DNA of 64,000 bases from the NCBI RefSeq assembly GCF_014126615.1, contig NZ_CP059897.1, positions 868,001 through 932,000 of the forward strand. Reading direction: 5' to 3'. The translations under genes and the position numbers were made by a program. Below the pieces are notes generated by a model. That model saw nothing but the letters and a program-made list of their open reading frames with translations, did no database searches and was not told where the DNA came from. The stretch is from Ciceribacter thiooxidans. GTDB lineage: Bacteria > Pseudomonadota > Alphaproteobacteria > Rhizobiales > Rhizobiaceae. Positions 17,186-26,677 of the stretch are shown here, in pieces. How positions within the stretch are numbered: position 1 is the first letter of the stretch; each line of letters starts with the position of its first letter.

Positions 17186-19251
17186 TGACATCCGATCCAT
17201 TGAACCGTGAACTCCGCCAGATGTTCGCCCAGGAGCTTGGCGAGCGCTCCTCCAGCATCGAAAATCTCGTGCTTGCGCTCGAGCGGGCAGATCGGCCCGC
17301 GACAAGTGAGGAACTCCAGCGACAACTCCTCAAGGCGGTCCACAGTCTCAAGGGAGCTGCAGGCCTCATGCAGGTTCGCCCTGTCGAGAACCTGTGCCAC
17401 GCCATGGAAGAGATCCTCTCGACGGCGCTCAAAGAAAGCAGAACGATTGACGCCCGCAAGCTTGATCTCTTTCTCGCGGCAACCGACAGGTTCCGCGAGG
17501 CCGCGGGATCGGTCGGCGATGCGGCGCCCGAAACCTCCGCTGAGGACCGTGAACTGCTCGAAGCAATGCACCGCGCGGTGCAGGCGGGCCACGGCGCGGG
17601 GGCTCGCACACATCGGCGGTCAACGAGGTTTCGTGCAGATGACTTGGATGGTTCCTTGCGAATAGCGGCCGAACGGCTGGATGCGCTCCTTTACCGAAGC
17701 GGTGAATTGCTCACCTTCAATCACATCTTGCGCCACCAGGTTGAAGCAGCCCTGGCTTTGAGAGAGCAAGCAAGCGCGGTTCGCGCATCGTCCGAACATG
17801 CGGGCGAAATCGCGGTCATCCAACGCGGCCTGCGTCAACTCGTCCGCTCGCTGCGGCAAAGCTCGCGCCAGGTTCAACGCGCCTCGACTGCCCTCGACCA
17901 GGAGGTTCGCGAGGCACGTACACTCCCGTTCTCCGAAGCCTGCCAGGGACTGAACCGCATCATCAGAGACGTTGCCGAGACCGCCGGCAAGTCGGCGGAA
18001 CTGGGGATATATGGCGGCGATATCCAGATCGATCGTGCGATCCTCTCGAGCCTGCGGGATGTACTGCGCCATCTGGTGCGAAACGCGATTGACCATGGCA
18101 TCGAACCTCCCAATGACCGCCGCAAGGCTGGAAAGCCGGAGGTGGGGAAGATCGCGATATCCGCCGCCGTGACCGGAGATCGCATCCGTGTCAGGGTCGA
18201 GGACGACGGGCGCGGATTCAACTTCCCGGATTCTCGAGAAGCGGCTCCCGGCAACAGCCCCGGTCCGGACTTCCTGCAGCAGGTATTTTCGCCGGGCTTC
18301 TCGACGTCGAAAACCGTCACGCGTTTGTCGGGCCGCGGCCTTGGTCTTGATATCGTCAAAACCGCGGTCGAGAGCCTGCGCGGGACGGTGGAGGTCTTGC
18401 AGGTCGAAGGGGGTGGAGCTGCGTTCATCCTGACCATCCCGCTCTCGGTATCCACTATCAGGATATTGCAGGTGAGCTGCGCCGACCACATCTTTGCAGT
18501 CGACACCGCATCGGTGCGGCAAGTGATCAGTATAGACCCGACGGCTGTTGCCGTATCGTCGGCAGTCGAAACGTCCGAGGGCGCAGTTCCGGTTGTCGAT
18601 TTGGCGCGCTGGCTGGGGATCGCCGGTGCCACGCGGCCACTCGCGATGCGGGCGGTCGTGATGGACCTCGCCGGCCGTCGGATTGCTGTTCTCGTTGACC
18701 AAATAGAGGGGGAACGAGAGCTCCTCATTCGAAAACTCGGCCCGCGACTGGCAGGATTCCGCCAGTATTGTGGTGCGATGAACCTGCCGGACGGGCGCAT
18801 CGCCCTGCTCTTGAACGCGGCCGCCCTTGTCGATGTCGCCCCCGAACCGTCGTCGCCCAAAGCCCCAATTCTTGGGGCGAAGCCGAAGCCGTCTCGGGTG
18901 CTCATTGTCGACGATTCCAATGCCGTTCGCTCGCTTCTCCGTATGATCACCGAGCGGGCCGGTTACGAAGTCGTTGTCGCAAGCAATGGCGCGGAAGCGC
19001 TGGAGCAACTGGCGCTACAGCGCGCCGACATCGTCGTTTCCGATATCGACATGCCCCAGATGGACGGCTTGCAGCTCGTAGAGACGATTCGACGATCCGA
19101 CCAGTTCGCCAGGTTGCCGGTCATCCTTGTCACGGGACGGGATTTCGATGACGCCGATCGCACGATCGTCGCCGGCGGTGCGAATGCCTGTTTGAGAAAA
19201 GACCGTTTTGACGCAGAAGAGTTCCTCGAAACCATGCGCCGGGTCGTCTGA
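17185..19251 (+). CDS. cheA: CheA histidine kinase with C-terminal receiver (hybrid CheA)
   Basis: About 688 residues. Order: Hpt domain with phosphorylated His about 53 in AVHSLKGAAG; a dimerisation/linker region; HATPase with N box LVRNAIDHGIEP, G1 DDGRGF and G2 SGRGLGLDIV; a CheW-like regulatory domain; and a receiver (about 570-685) with VDDS, DIDMPQMDG and a Lys. The P2 domain is short or absent. CheA hybrids of this type occur in non-flagellar chemosensory systems. GTG 17182 is an alternative start; both overlap the MCP stop. Confidence 0.92.
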   Translation: MTSDPLNRELRQMFAQELGERSSSIENLVLALERADRPATSEELQRQLLKAVHSLKGAAGLMQVRPVENLCHAMEEILSTALKESRTIDARKLDLFLAATDRFREAAGSVGDAAPETSAEDRELLEAMHRAVQAGHGAGARTHRRSTRFRADDLDGSLRIAAERLDALLYRSGELLTFNHILRHQVEAALALREQASAVRASSEHAGEIAVIQRGLRQLVRSLRQSSRQVQRASTALDQEVREARTLPFSEACQGLNRIIRDVAETAGKSAELGIYGGDIQIDRAILSSLRDVLRHLVRNAIDHGIEPPNDRRKAGKPEVGKIAISAAVTGDRIRVRVEDDGRGFNFPDSREAAPGNSPGPDFLQQVFSPGFSTSKTVTRLSGRGLGLDIVKTAVESLRGTVEVLQVEGGGAAFILTIPLSVSTIRILQVSCADHIFAVDTASVRQVISIDPTAVAVSSAVETSEGAVPVVDLARWLGIAGATRPLAMRAVVMDLAGRRIAVLVDQIEGERELLIRKLGPRLAGFRQYCGAMNLPDGRIALLLNAAALVDVAPEPSSPKAPILGAKPKPSRVLIVDDSNAVRSLLRMITERAGYEVVVASNGAEALEQLALQRADIVVSDIDMPQMDGLQLVETIRRSDQFARLPVILVTGRDFDDADRTIVAGGANACLRKDRFDAEEFLETMRRVV

Positions 19252-19258
19252 GGGCCTA

Positions 19259-20293
19259 ATGATCCGGCTGCTTCTCATCACGACCTCACCCGATCTTGCC
19301 GGCAGGACAGCGGCAGCGCTTCGCATGGACACGTCCATGACCCTCGTTGGGATCGCCCGGGACGGTGAACAGGCTTTGGCAATATCGAACGAACTTCGCC
19401 CGGATGTCGTTGCGATCGAACTCGAGCTTGCGGGCCACGACGGAGCTGATGCGATCAAGGAAATCATGATCGCGTCGCCAAGGCCTGTCGTCGCGATTGC
19501 CGGTCCCGGAGGGGGTGGGGCCGGGGCAATCTCGGACAAGGCACTCGAGGCGGGCGCACTTGCCGTCATCCCGGCACCCTTGCCGGACGATCATCCGTCG
19601 ATGGGCAAGTTCCTCTCGACGATTCGGGCGATGGCGCAGGTCATGGTCGTCCGCCAACGGCGACGCGAACGCAGGCACGGGCTCGAGGCCGAGCTGCCTG
19701 CGGGCAGGGCACGGTACGCTGCATCCGTCGTTGGAATAGCGGCCTCGACCGGGGGGCCAGCCGCGCTGCGCACCATTCTGACGGCACTTCCGGCAACGTT
19801 TCCCGCACCGGTTCTGGTCGTCCAACATATGTCGGACGGGTTCATCGAAGGCGTCGCCGCACGTCTCGATGCCACCGTTTCCCTCACGGTCAGGATCGCC
19901 GTCGACGGTGAGCGCTTGAGACCGGGCTTCGTCTATCTTGCACCCGACGGTCGCCAGCTCGGCCTCTCCGGAAAGACGCGCATACGCGTGACGGACGACG
20001 CGCCCGTCGGTGCATTCCGGCCCTCGGCGACGTATTTGTTCCGGGCCATGGCCGATTGCTTCAAGGAGGAAGCGCTTGCTGTCGTCCTGACCGGCATGGG
20101 TGATGACGGAATTGCGGGCCTTGGCGACATAAGGCGCCGCGGAGGTAGAATTATCGCCCAGGATGAGAATACGTCCACGGTATTCGGAATGCCGAAAGCA
20201 GCCATCCTTGCCGGTCTTGCGGATGATGTGCTTCCATTGGAGGCCATTGCCGACAAGTTGGTCTCTCTGGCAAGCAGGCCCGCCACCGGCTGA
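19259..20293 (+). CDS. cheB: CheB-type methylesterase with a degenerate receiver domain
   Basis: 344 residues. CheB removes methyl groups from receptor glutamates. The esterase domain (about 155-340) keeps the triad: Ser163 in AASTGGP, His190 in VVQHMSDGF and the Asp of GMGDDGIAG. The receiver (1-125) lacks the phosphorylation residues: the Asp pair is TT at 8-9, the phosphoacceptor is Glu54 and the conserved Lys is Ala106. The start at 19259 follows the cheA stop by 7 bases; the longer open frame would overlap cheA. It faces the Tad operon. Confidence 0.9.
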   Translation: MIRLLLITTSPDLAGRTAAALRMDTSMTLVGIARDGEQALAISNELRPDVVAIELELAGHDGADAIKEIMIASPRPVVAIAGPGGGGAGAISDKALEAGALAVIPAPLPDDHPSMGKFLSTIRAMAQVMVVRQRRRERRHGLEAELPAGRARYAASVVGIAASTGGPAALRTILTALPATFPAPVLVVQHMSDGFIEGVAARLDATVSLTVRIAVDGERLRPGFVYLAPDGRQLGLSGKTRIRVTDDAPVGAFRPSATYLFRAMADCFKEEALAVVLTGMGDDGIAGLGDIRRRGGRIIAQDENTSTVFGMPKAAILAGLADDVLPLEAIADKLVSLASRPATG

Positions 20294-20346
20294 CTTGCCC
20301 TTTCCTCGTTCGGCTTATGCTGACGAGCGCCGTGTCAAAATCAGGC

Positions 20347-21303
20347 TCAGATGTCCATTATCTGGATCACCGCCGGTGTGATGATGACGGCGAACAGGAC
20401 CGGCAGGAAGAACACGATCATCGGGACTGTCAACTTCGGCGGAAGGGAGGCTGCCTTCTTCTCCGCCTCGCTCATGCGCATGTCACGGTTTTCCTGAGCC
20501 ATGACCCGCAAAGCCTGTCCGAGCGGGGTCCCGTATTTTTCGGCCTGGATCAGACTGGTCACCACGGCCCGGACACCGTCGAGCCCTGTCCGCCGCGCAA
20601 GGTTTTCGTAAGCCTGGCGGCGGTCCTGCAGATAGGACAGCTCCGCGGTAGTCAGCATCATTTCTTCGGCGACCTCCGCCGACTGCACGGCGATTTCCTC
20701 ACCGACTTTGCGAAACGCACTTTCGATGCCCATGCCGGATTCGACCGTGATCAGCAGCAGGTCCAGAGCCTCGGGCCATGCGCGCCCGATCGCCTGCTGG
20801 CGCTTGGTGATCCGGTTCTTGACGTAGATCGTCGGCGCAAAGTAGCCGACGGCGCCCATGCCGGCTGCCATTGCCGCCATCAGCACCGGTGAAAGGTCTG
20901 GCCTCATGACCACGAAGAGATAGATCAAGCCCACAATGAAGATGACGAGCGGCGCCAGCAGACGAACGGCGAGGAAGGTCGTCACCGGCGCCTGACCGCG
21001 ATAACCGGCCATGTGTAGTCTTTCGACGAGTTCGCCGCTTTCGGCCTGCTTGGCGAGATTGAACCGATCGACGATCGCCGTGTAGAGCTTGCGGGGCTCC
21101 GCCCGAAGCGACGCGGGGCGCACTCTTGCGTTCAGGCGAGCGCGTTCCCGAACCCGGATACGCTCCCGTTCGCCTTCGATCCTGCGCATCCGCGCAGTGA
21201 GGTTGTCCGGAAAGACATATGGCCATGAAGCGGCGAGAACGGCCGCGAAGGCTGCGAACGCCGAAAGCGCGATTGTGAGGTGTTCGGGACTTGGAATGTT
21301 CAC
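20347..21303 (-). CDS. tadC: TadC pilus assembly membrane protein
   Basis: 318 residues. TadC is an inner-membrane platform protein of the GspF/T2SF family that works with TadB and the CpaF ATPase. A membrane helix at the N-terminus (about 10-30), a cytoplasmic T2SF domain (about 165-285, with ALDLLLITVESGMGIESAF) and hydrophobic segments near 115-150 and 290-315 are seen. It is the last gene of the Tad operon, 12 bases after tadB, and is convergent with cheB. Confidence 0.9.
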   Translation of the reverse strand: MNIPSPEHLTIALSAFAAFAAVLAASWPYVFPDNLTARMRRIEGERERIRVRERARLNARVRPASLRAEPRKLYTAIVDRFNLAKQAESGELVERLHMAGYRGQAPVTTFLAVRLLAPLVIFIVGLIYLFVVMRPDLSPVLMAAMAAGMGAVGYFAPTIYVKNRITKRQQAIGRAWPEALDLLLITVESGMGIESAFRKVGEEIAVQSAEVAEEMMLTTAELSYLQDRRQAYENLARRTGLDGVRAVVTSLIQAEKYGTPLGQALRVMAQENRDMRMSEAEKKAASLPPKLTVPMIVFFLPVLFAVIITPAVIQIMDI

Positions 21304-21315
21304 GGTCGACGGCCC

Positions 21316-22317
21316 TTAGAAGTCAAAGTTGATCATCTTGCGCATGACGAGGATTCCCATCGCCATCCAGAGGCCACAGCCCGCCAGCACGACCTTTCCC
21401 ACTGCCGTCGAAAACAGCAGTGACATGTAGTCCGGGCTGGTGAAGTAGACTGCTCCGGCGACGAAGATCGGCAGGAAGCCGATGATGCCGGCCGACGACT
21501 TGGCCTCGGCGCTCATCGCCTTGATCTTGGCCTTCATTTTCTTGCGATCTCGTAGCACTTTCGAGAGGTTTCCTAGCGCTTCGGAGAGACTGCCGCCGGT
21601 GCGTGACTGGATGGCGATGACGATCGCGAAAAAGCTCGCCTCCGGCAGCGGGACACGCTCGCGCATCCTCTGTACCGCCTCGTCCAGCGGAATGCCGAGG
21701 GTTTGGTCCTGAACAATCAGCAGGAACTCGCTTCTGACAGGCTCCTGCGCTTCCGACGCGATCACCCGAAGACAATCTGCCACCGGCAGTCCGGCCTTCA
21801 GACCCCGCACGACGACGTCCACGGCGTTCGGGAACTCAGCAGTAAAACGGTTAAGGCGCCGGTTCCGCTTCGCGTTGACGTAGAGGTGCGGCAGCATGAG
21901 CCCCCCCGTGACGGCAAACCCCGCCGCAGCCGGATGACCCGCCCCCAGTGATACCGCCACGACGTCGGTTGCGAGTGCGCAGGCGACCACAACAAGATAG
22001 TAGGTCTTGACGGACCACCGGAGGTCGGCCTGCGCCAGCCTGACCGGAAGAGCGACCTTGCCGGCCTTCTTCAGCTTGTTCTTCTGCTTGGCTTCCATTT
22101 CTCGCAGCGTCTTTTCGACAGATCGCCGGCGATCGTGGTCATCATCGGCAGCGCGCCCGTCGCTGGGACTGACGTCCGGCGTAGCCAACGCGGTGAACCG
22201 CCGGCGGTATGGGCTCAGCTTTGCTGCGCGTGGAAAAAAGACAGTCAGCAACACACCGCCTATGCTCGTCGCGGCAAGGATAAAGACGAGGACCGGCAGG
22301 AGAGATTGGGGAAGCAT
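21316..22317 (-). CDS. tadB: TadB pilus assembly membrane protein
   Basis: 333 residues. TadB is the paired inner-membrane platform protein of Tad pili. It has an N-terminal membrane helix (about 7-28), a charged linker rich in Asp/Arg/Lys (about 50-90), a pair of helices (about 105-145), the T2SF domain (about 165-290, VVVRGLKAGLPVADCLRV) and C-terminal helices. It lies between cpaF and tadC in the usual order. Confidence 0.9.
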   Translation of the reverse strand: MLPQSLLPVLVFILAATSIGGVLLTVFFPRAAKLSPYRRRFTALATPDVSPSDGRAADDDHDRRRSVEKTLREMEAKQKNKLKKAGKVALPVRLAQADLRWSVKTYYLVVVACALATDVVAVSLGAGHPAAAGFAVTGGLMLPHLYVNAKRNRRLNRFTAEFPNAVDVVVRGLKAGLPVADCLRVIASEAQEPVRSEFLLIVQDQTLGIPLDEAVQRMRERVPLPEASFFAIVIAIQSRTGGSLSEALGNLSKVLRDRKKMKAKIKAMSAEAKSSAGIIGFLPIFVAGAVYFTSPDYMSLLFSTAVGKVVLAGCGLWMAMGILVMRKMINFDF

Positions 22318-22343
22318 GAAAGACCTCCTGTAAGAAGCGACGG

Positions 22344-23774
22344 CTAAGCCGCCGCCGCGATTTCCGCGGCGTCGAGAGCGGAAGCGAGCCGCTTTTCCTC
22401 TCCGTAGTAGCGAGCGCGGTCCCAGAAGGCCGGTCGCCCGATCCCCGTCGAACGGTGCCGACCGATGATGTTGCCCTTGGCATCTTCGCCCAGGATCTCG
22501 TAAACGAACAGATCCTGCGTCGTGACGACGTCACCCTCCATGCCGAGCACTTCGGTGATGTGCGTGATGCGACGGGAGCCATCCCGAAGACGGGCCGCCT
22601 GCACGATGACGTCCACGGACGAAACCAACATTTCCCGGATGGCTTTGGCGGGAAGACTGTGTCCGCCCATGGTGATCATCGCCTCGACACGGGAGATTGC
22701 CTCCCGAGGCGAGTTTGCGTGCAGCGTTCCCATGGATCCGTCGTGCCCGGTGTTCATCGCCTGGAGAAGGTCGAATGCCTCGGGACCGCGGACTTCGCCG
22801 ACAATAATGCGCTCCGGCCGCATGCGAAGGCAGTTCTTCACAAGGCTGCGCATGGTGATCTCACCTTGACCTTCGATGTTCGGCGGACGGGTTTCGAGTC
22901 TGACGACGTGTGGCTGCTGCAACTGGAGCTCGGCGGCGTCCTCGCAGGTGATGATGCGCTCGCCATTGTCGATGTAGCCCGTCAGGCAGTTGAGCAGTGT
23001 GGTCTTGCCCGACCCGGTACCGCCGGAAATCAGGACGTTGCAGCGAACCCGGCCAATGATCTTGAGGATCTCGGCACCCTCAGGCGAAATCGAGCCAAAA
23101 CGGACCAGTTGATCCAGGTTCAGCTTTTCCTTCTTGAACTTTCGAATCGTCAGGCTCGGCCCGTCAATTGCAAGCGGAGGGACAATCACGTTCACACGCG
23201 ACCCGTCTGCAAGACGGGCATCGCAAATCGGGCTGGATTCATCGACGCGGCGGCCGACCTTGCTGACGATCCGCTGGCAGATGCTGACGAGCTGCTCGTT
23301 GTCGCGGAAGCGGACGCCCGTTTCCTCGACCTTGCCTGCAACCTCGATAAAGACCTGATTGGCGCCATTGACCATAATGTCCGCAATGTCGTCCCGGGCA
23401 AGCAAAGGCTCGAGAGGACCATAGCCCAGGATGTCGTCGCAGATATCGCGCAGCAGCGTGTTCTGCTCCGCCATGGAAATTCCCGCCTTCTTTGCCGCCA
23501 CGATGTCGTTGACGATGGCGCCGATCTCTTTGCGGGCCTGCTCGACATCCATCCCGGACAGTGCTGCGACATCAATGGTGGCGATCAGCGCGCTGAAGAC
23601 GTCCTTTTTCAGGACATAGTACTGGTCGGACTTCTCGGTCTTGGGGGGCGGCGGCTCGACGGCCTGACGGGGAGGAGAGGCAGGTGCTTCCCTCTTCTGC
23701 TCGTCCTTCGATGCATCATCCTGCACGGCCACGCTGGCGTGTTCCGCATCACTCAACGACTTCCTGCCGAACAT
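22344..23774 (-). CDS. cpaF: CpaF/TadA secretion ATPase of the Tad pilus
   Basis: 476 residues. CpaF is the hexameric ATPase that powers Flp pilus assembly. After a polar Pro-rich N-terminus (about 1-55) comes the TadA fold with Walker [12 protein letters not shown] (about 250-260), Asp box, Walker B ([16 protein letters not shown]) and His box ([14 protein letters not shown]). It is 99 bases downstream of the pilin gene on the same strand, so it may be co-transcribed, with the pilin usually expressed far more strongly. Confidence 0.93.
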   Translation of the reverse strand: MFGRKSLSDAEHASVAVQDDASKDEQKREAPASPPRQAVEPPPPKTEKSDQYYVLKKDVFSALIATIDVAALSGMDVEQARKEIGAIVNDIVAAKKAGISMAEQNTLLRDICDDILGYGPLEPLLARDDIADIMVNGANQVFIEVAGKVEETGVRFRDNEQLVSICQRIVSKVGRRVDESSPICDARLADGSRVNVIVPPLAIDGPSLTIRKFKKEKLNLDQLVRFGSISPEGAEILKIIGRVRCNVLISGGTGSGKTTLLNCLTGYIDNGERIITCEDAAELQLQQPHVVRLETRPPNIEGQGEITMRSLVKNCLRMRPERIIVGEVRGPEAFDLLQAMNTGHDGSMGTLHANSPREAISRVEAMITMGGHSLPAKAIREMLVSSVDVIVQAARLRDGSRRITHITEVLGMEGDVVTTQDLFVYEILGEDAKGNIIGRHRSTGIGRPAFWDRARYYGEEKRLASALDAAEIAAAA

Positions 23775-23873
23775 GGAATGTCACCTCGCTTGCTGCTGCA
23801 TCGTTCTTTACGCGAACGGGCCGGCGTGGATTTTCTCCGCCGCCAGCCCGCTCGCACTGCGTTGAAGAAAAGC

Positions 23874-24053
23874 TTACGCGGTCGGGAAGTTCAGGGCGTT
23901 CGCGATTGCCTGGAAGGCGCCGTTCACGTCGGTGCCGACCAGGCCAACCGTCGTGATGATCGCGACAGCGATCAGGCCGGCAATCAGGCCGTATTCGATG
24001 GCAGTGGCGCCGGACTCGTTGCGAACGAAGCGTGCGAGAAGGTTCTTCATCAT
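23874..24053 (-). CDS. Flp-type pilin
   Basis: 59 residues. It is the major subunit of the Tad/Flp pilus. A short positively charged leader ends in RNESG, followed by ATAIEYGLIAGLIAVAI: cleavage after Gly15 leaves the conserved Glu at mature position +5 and Tyr at +6, the Flp motif. AAGGA lies 6 bases before the first of two tandem ATGs (24053 and 24050). Confidence 0.93.
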   Translation of the reverse strand: MMKNLLARFVRNESGATAIEYGLIAGLIAVAIITTVGLVGTDVNGAFQAIANALNFPTA

Positions 24054-24481
24054 TCAAGTTCCTTGTGTGGGGTTCTGGTTGAGCCGACACCAAGCATGCT
24101 TTGGCTGGATCGGTACCACAGCCGGGTGGGCAACTCTCTGGCTTCCCGCGCTCTGTGTAGCCGTTATATAGCTGCTGAAGAGCCTGCCGATCTATTCGGC
24201 TTCATGGCCGAACTCACCTGGACTACCGGTTCGGCCTGTTGGTCTAGACCGCTCGCCCGGACATCGTCTCGGCAGGCTCCGCCGCGCCAGGCCCGGCAGA
24301 CCGTTCAGGCAGCTCGTTGAGTATGGCGGTGCGAGAATTGGTCACGCGCGGCGAAGAAAGCGCCCTGCAGACGCCGGGGCGATCGGCAAGTGGGCTGCCT
24401 GTTTGGACGGGGAAACGTCGGAAGATACGAGGCTTGCCAATTGCGACGGCACAGGGCCGCCCGTGTAAAGGGTGCGTGATC
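24054..24481. other. 428-base gap upstream of the pilin gene
   Basis: This stretch between tadE and the pilin gene on the minus strand has no convincing gene. Open frames here are shadows without ribosome sites. It probably holds a separate promoter and long leader for the pilin. A TATATAAC-like element lies near 24163-24170 on the minus strand, but I cannot assign promoter boxes with confidence. Confidence 0.4.
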
Positions 24482-24907
24482 TCAACCGATCGGGATACGG
24501 CGCGAGAGCCCAATCGTGATCGGCGTGTCGACCAGGTCCGGCAGGAGGAACGTGAACGGATACCGCAAGGTCAACACTCTGAAATCCGATCCGTTCACCG
24601 TTTCCCTCGCCGTCATGACCTGGAGCAGGGCAGGATCGCCGCTTCGGAAATTCGCCCGCACGGCATTGTCGAGCTTCGCCGTGGCATCCGTTTCCGATAG
24701 ATTCGGGCCGACCTGTCCGATCAGGACTTGGCGTGCCGCGACGTCTGCCGCATAGGACAAGTCGTTTTGCAGAAAGAATGCTCGCCCGAACTCCACAACG
24801 CCCAGTATCAGGAGAAACAGTGGCAGGCCGACCAGGGCGAACTCGACGGCCGTCGCGCCAGACTGGCATTGACGAACACGCCCGAGACGCGAACGAACGC
24901 TCGTCAT
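24482..24907 (-). CDS. TadE-like minor pseudopilin
   Basis: 141 residues. TadE proteins are pseudopilins processed by the prepilin peptidase and needed for Flp pilus assembly. The leader ends in CQSG, followed by ATAVEFALVGLPLFLLILGVV with Glu at +5, then a periplasmic domain. The start overlaps the stop of the CpaE fusion gene by ATGA, so the two are translationally coupled. Confidence 0.88.
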   Translation of the reverse strand: MTSVRSRLGRVRQCQSGATAVEFALVGLPLFLLILGVVEFGRAFFLQNDLSYAADVAARQVLIGQVGPNLSETDATAKLDNAVRANFRSGDPALLQVMTARETVNGSDFRVLTLRYPFTFLLPDLVDTPITIGLSRRIPIG

Positions 24908-26649
24908 TGCACCTGCACCTGCATCGAAGAGCTCAGCCGGAACGCGGGCAGGGCTTCAGGGAGCGACATTGGTTGATAGTCCTTGTGCGCCCGCATCCGA
25001 TAGTAGACGTATTGGGACGCCATGCCGGAGCAGGGCGTCCCGCAGGCGGGAGCTGTCTCTGGCGCCACGCCTGCGCTTTCCGGGCACGCGCAGTAACGAT
25101 GGACCGGGTCCAGGACCACGTTGCTGGCTTCGCCACTCCCTGCGAGCGTCGATTCCATCACCGCCAGCACCTTTGCCTCACCTGCATCGGACATCGCAGC
25201 CTGCGCCCCTGCACGGAGAACGTGATCCATTGCCATGCGTTGATGCAGGGCAAGCCCAATATCGGCCGTGGCGACCAGGCCGATCGCGAAAACCGGTGCG
25301 ATCAATGCGAATTCAACAGCCGAAACACCACTTTCCGAGGCCTTCAGCTTGTTGAAGTGCTGTGCCGGCGAAAGCCGGTCTCCCGTCGGTTTCTTGCCCT
25401 TCAAAAATCCGGAAAGCAGTCCTCGAAACACCGATTTCGGCTTCGTTCGCCGCTCCCTGGTTCCGCCGACCCGCCAGGCAAGGGATACCATGGCCTTCCC
25501 GGCCGCCGATTGCGGGGCTGTCTCGATGATCAGGCGACCGTCATTGGCTGCCTTTCCAAACAGTGGCACGTCGAGTGGCACCGCCACATGCTCGTCCAGG
25601 CCGACGGCGTCAGCAAAGTCCTTCGATTTGATTTCTCGGAGCTTCGGAGTCCCAATCCTGTTGAGAACCAGTCTCGGTGGCGGATCGTTCGGCCGGGCCT
25701 GCTTCAGGAAGCTGACCATGTGTTTGGCATTGCGCATGCTTGCGAGATCTGACGTCGCCGTGATGACGATCTCGTCTGCCTCCATAAGGATTTTCCGCGT
25801 CCATTCGGTCCACAGATAAGGCAGGTCGAGAACGACGTTCCAGGAGCTCGACCGTGCGACGTCGAGAAGGCGATCGACGTCGCTTTCCTTGAGCTTGACA
25901 GCTTTGCTGTAGTCGCCTGCAGCGGTGAGCAAATGCAGATGATCCGAGTACTGCACGGCGAGGCGTCGCAACAGTACGTCATCGAGCCGCTCCGTGCTCG
26001 CAAGCACCTCCGCCATTCCCTGTGGCGCATCGACATCGAAGTTCAGGCCGAGTGTTCCGGATTGCAGGTCGAGGTCGGCCAGCAGAACGTCGGCGCCTGT
26101 CCTGTTCGACATCGCCATCGCGACGTTATGGGCGATGGTGGATGATCCCGTACCTCCTTTGGTGCCGACGAAGGCAATGATGCGCCCGAGCTTCTCGCTG
26201 TCGGTATGGCGAAAGCAACGCTGGACTGCTGCAATCAACGCCATTGGATCAAGAGGCGAAAGCAGGTAGTCGCTCACGCCGGCGTCGAGCAATGTCTTGT
26301 AGAGGTCGATGTCGTTCGAACGGCCGACGATGATGACCTTCGTGCCGGTCACGCATTCCACGGCTAGGGCCTCCAGCGCCGCCATCAGGCTCGCTTGGCT
26401 GTCGTCGTTCTCGATCACGATCAGATTCGGGGACGTGACGCCGCCGTAGAGCGCAGTGGCTTCTCTGATCCCTCCGGGTTTTACCGTCAGTGTGACGCGT
26501 GCCATGCGGCGGTCGATCGCAGCTGTCTGGGCTGCAGCGGCAATGACGTCGGATGTGCAGAAAACGGCAATATCCACTTTCGGGATGGATAGTGCCGGAG
26601 AAGCAGCTACAGCCTGGATGGGCTTTGCTTCTTTGTCGAGCTGGTTCAT
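24904..26649 (-). CDS. cpaE: CpaE/TadZ ATPase fused to a TadE-like pseudopilin
   Basis: 581 residues. Residues 25-400 are CpaE/TadZ: a receiver-like N-terminal domain followed by a ParA/MinD-type ATPase with a deviant P-loop KGGTGSST (164-171), LLADLDLQSG and VLDLPYLW. This protein localises pilus assembly at the cell pole. Residues 436-581 are a TadE-like unit: ASESG then VSAVEFALIAPVF with Glu446 at +5 after Gly441, one membrane helix and a periplasmic Cys-containing domain. No start codon with a ribosome site was found at the junction, so this is one polypeptide as written. The ATG at 26649 is chosen for its AAGGAAGG site; a longer frame would overlap cpaB. Confidence 0.9.
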   Translation of the reverse strand: MNQLDKEAKPIQAVAASPALSIPKVDIAVFCTSDVIAAAAQTAAIDRRMARVTLTVKPGGIREATALYGGVTSPNLIVIENDDSQASLMAALEALAVECVTGTKVIIVGRSNDIDLYKTLLDAGVSDYLLSPLDPMALIAAVQRCFRHTDSEKLGRIIAFVGTKGGTGSSTIAHNVAMAMSNRTGADVLLADLDLQSGTLGLNFDVDAPQGMAEVLASTERLDDVLLRRLAVQYSDHLHLLTAAGDYSKAVKLKESDVDRLLDVARSSSWNVVLDLPYLWTEWTRKILMEADEIVITATSDLASMRNAKHMVSFLKQARPNDPPPRLVLNRIGTPKLREIKSKDFADAVGLDEHVAVPLDVPLFGKAANDGRLIIETAPQSAAGKAMVSLAWRVGGTRERRTKPKSVFRGLLSGFLKGKKPTGDRLSPAQHFNKLKASESGVSAVEFALIAPVFAIGLVATADIGLALHQRMAMDHVLRAGAQAAMSDAGEAKVLAVMESTLAGSGEASNVVLDPVHRYCACPESAGVAPETAPACGTPCSGMASQYVYYRMRAHKDYQPMSLPEALPAFRLSSSMQVQVQ

Positions 26650-26677
26650 GTGGGTGCCTGCCTTCCTTGCGTCTCGA

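Noticed and set aside
17620..19008. Minus-strand frame of 462 residues opposite cheA
   Set aside because: Antisense to CheA, whose Hpt, ATPase and receiver motifs are intact.
22455..24320. Long plus-strand open frame of 621 residues opposite cpaF and the pilin gene
   Set aside because: It runs antisense to CpaF and the Flp pilin, whose motifs are clear; the composition (Asp/Arg/His-rich) is that of a high-GC shadow frame.
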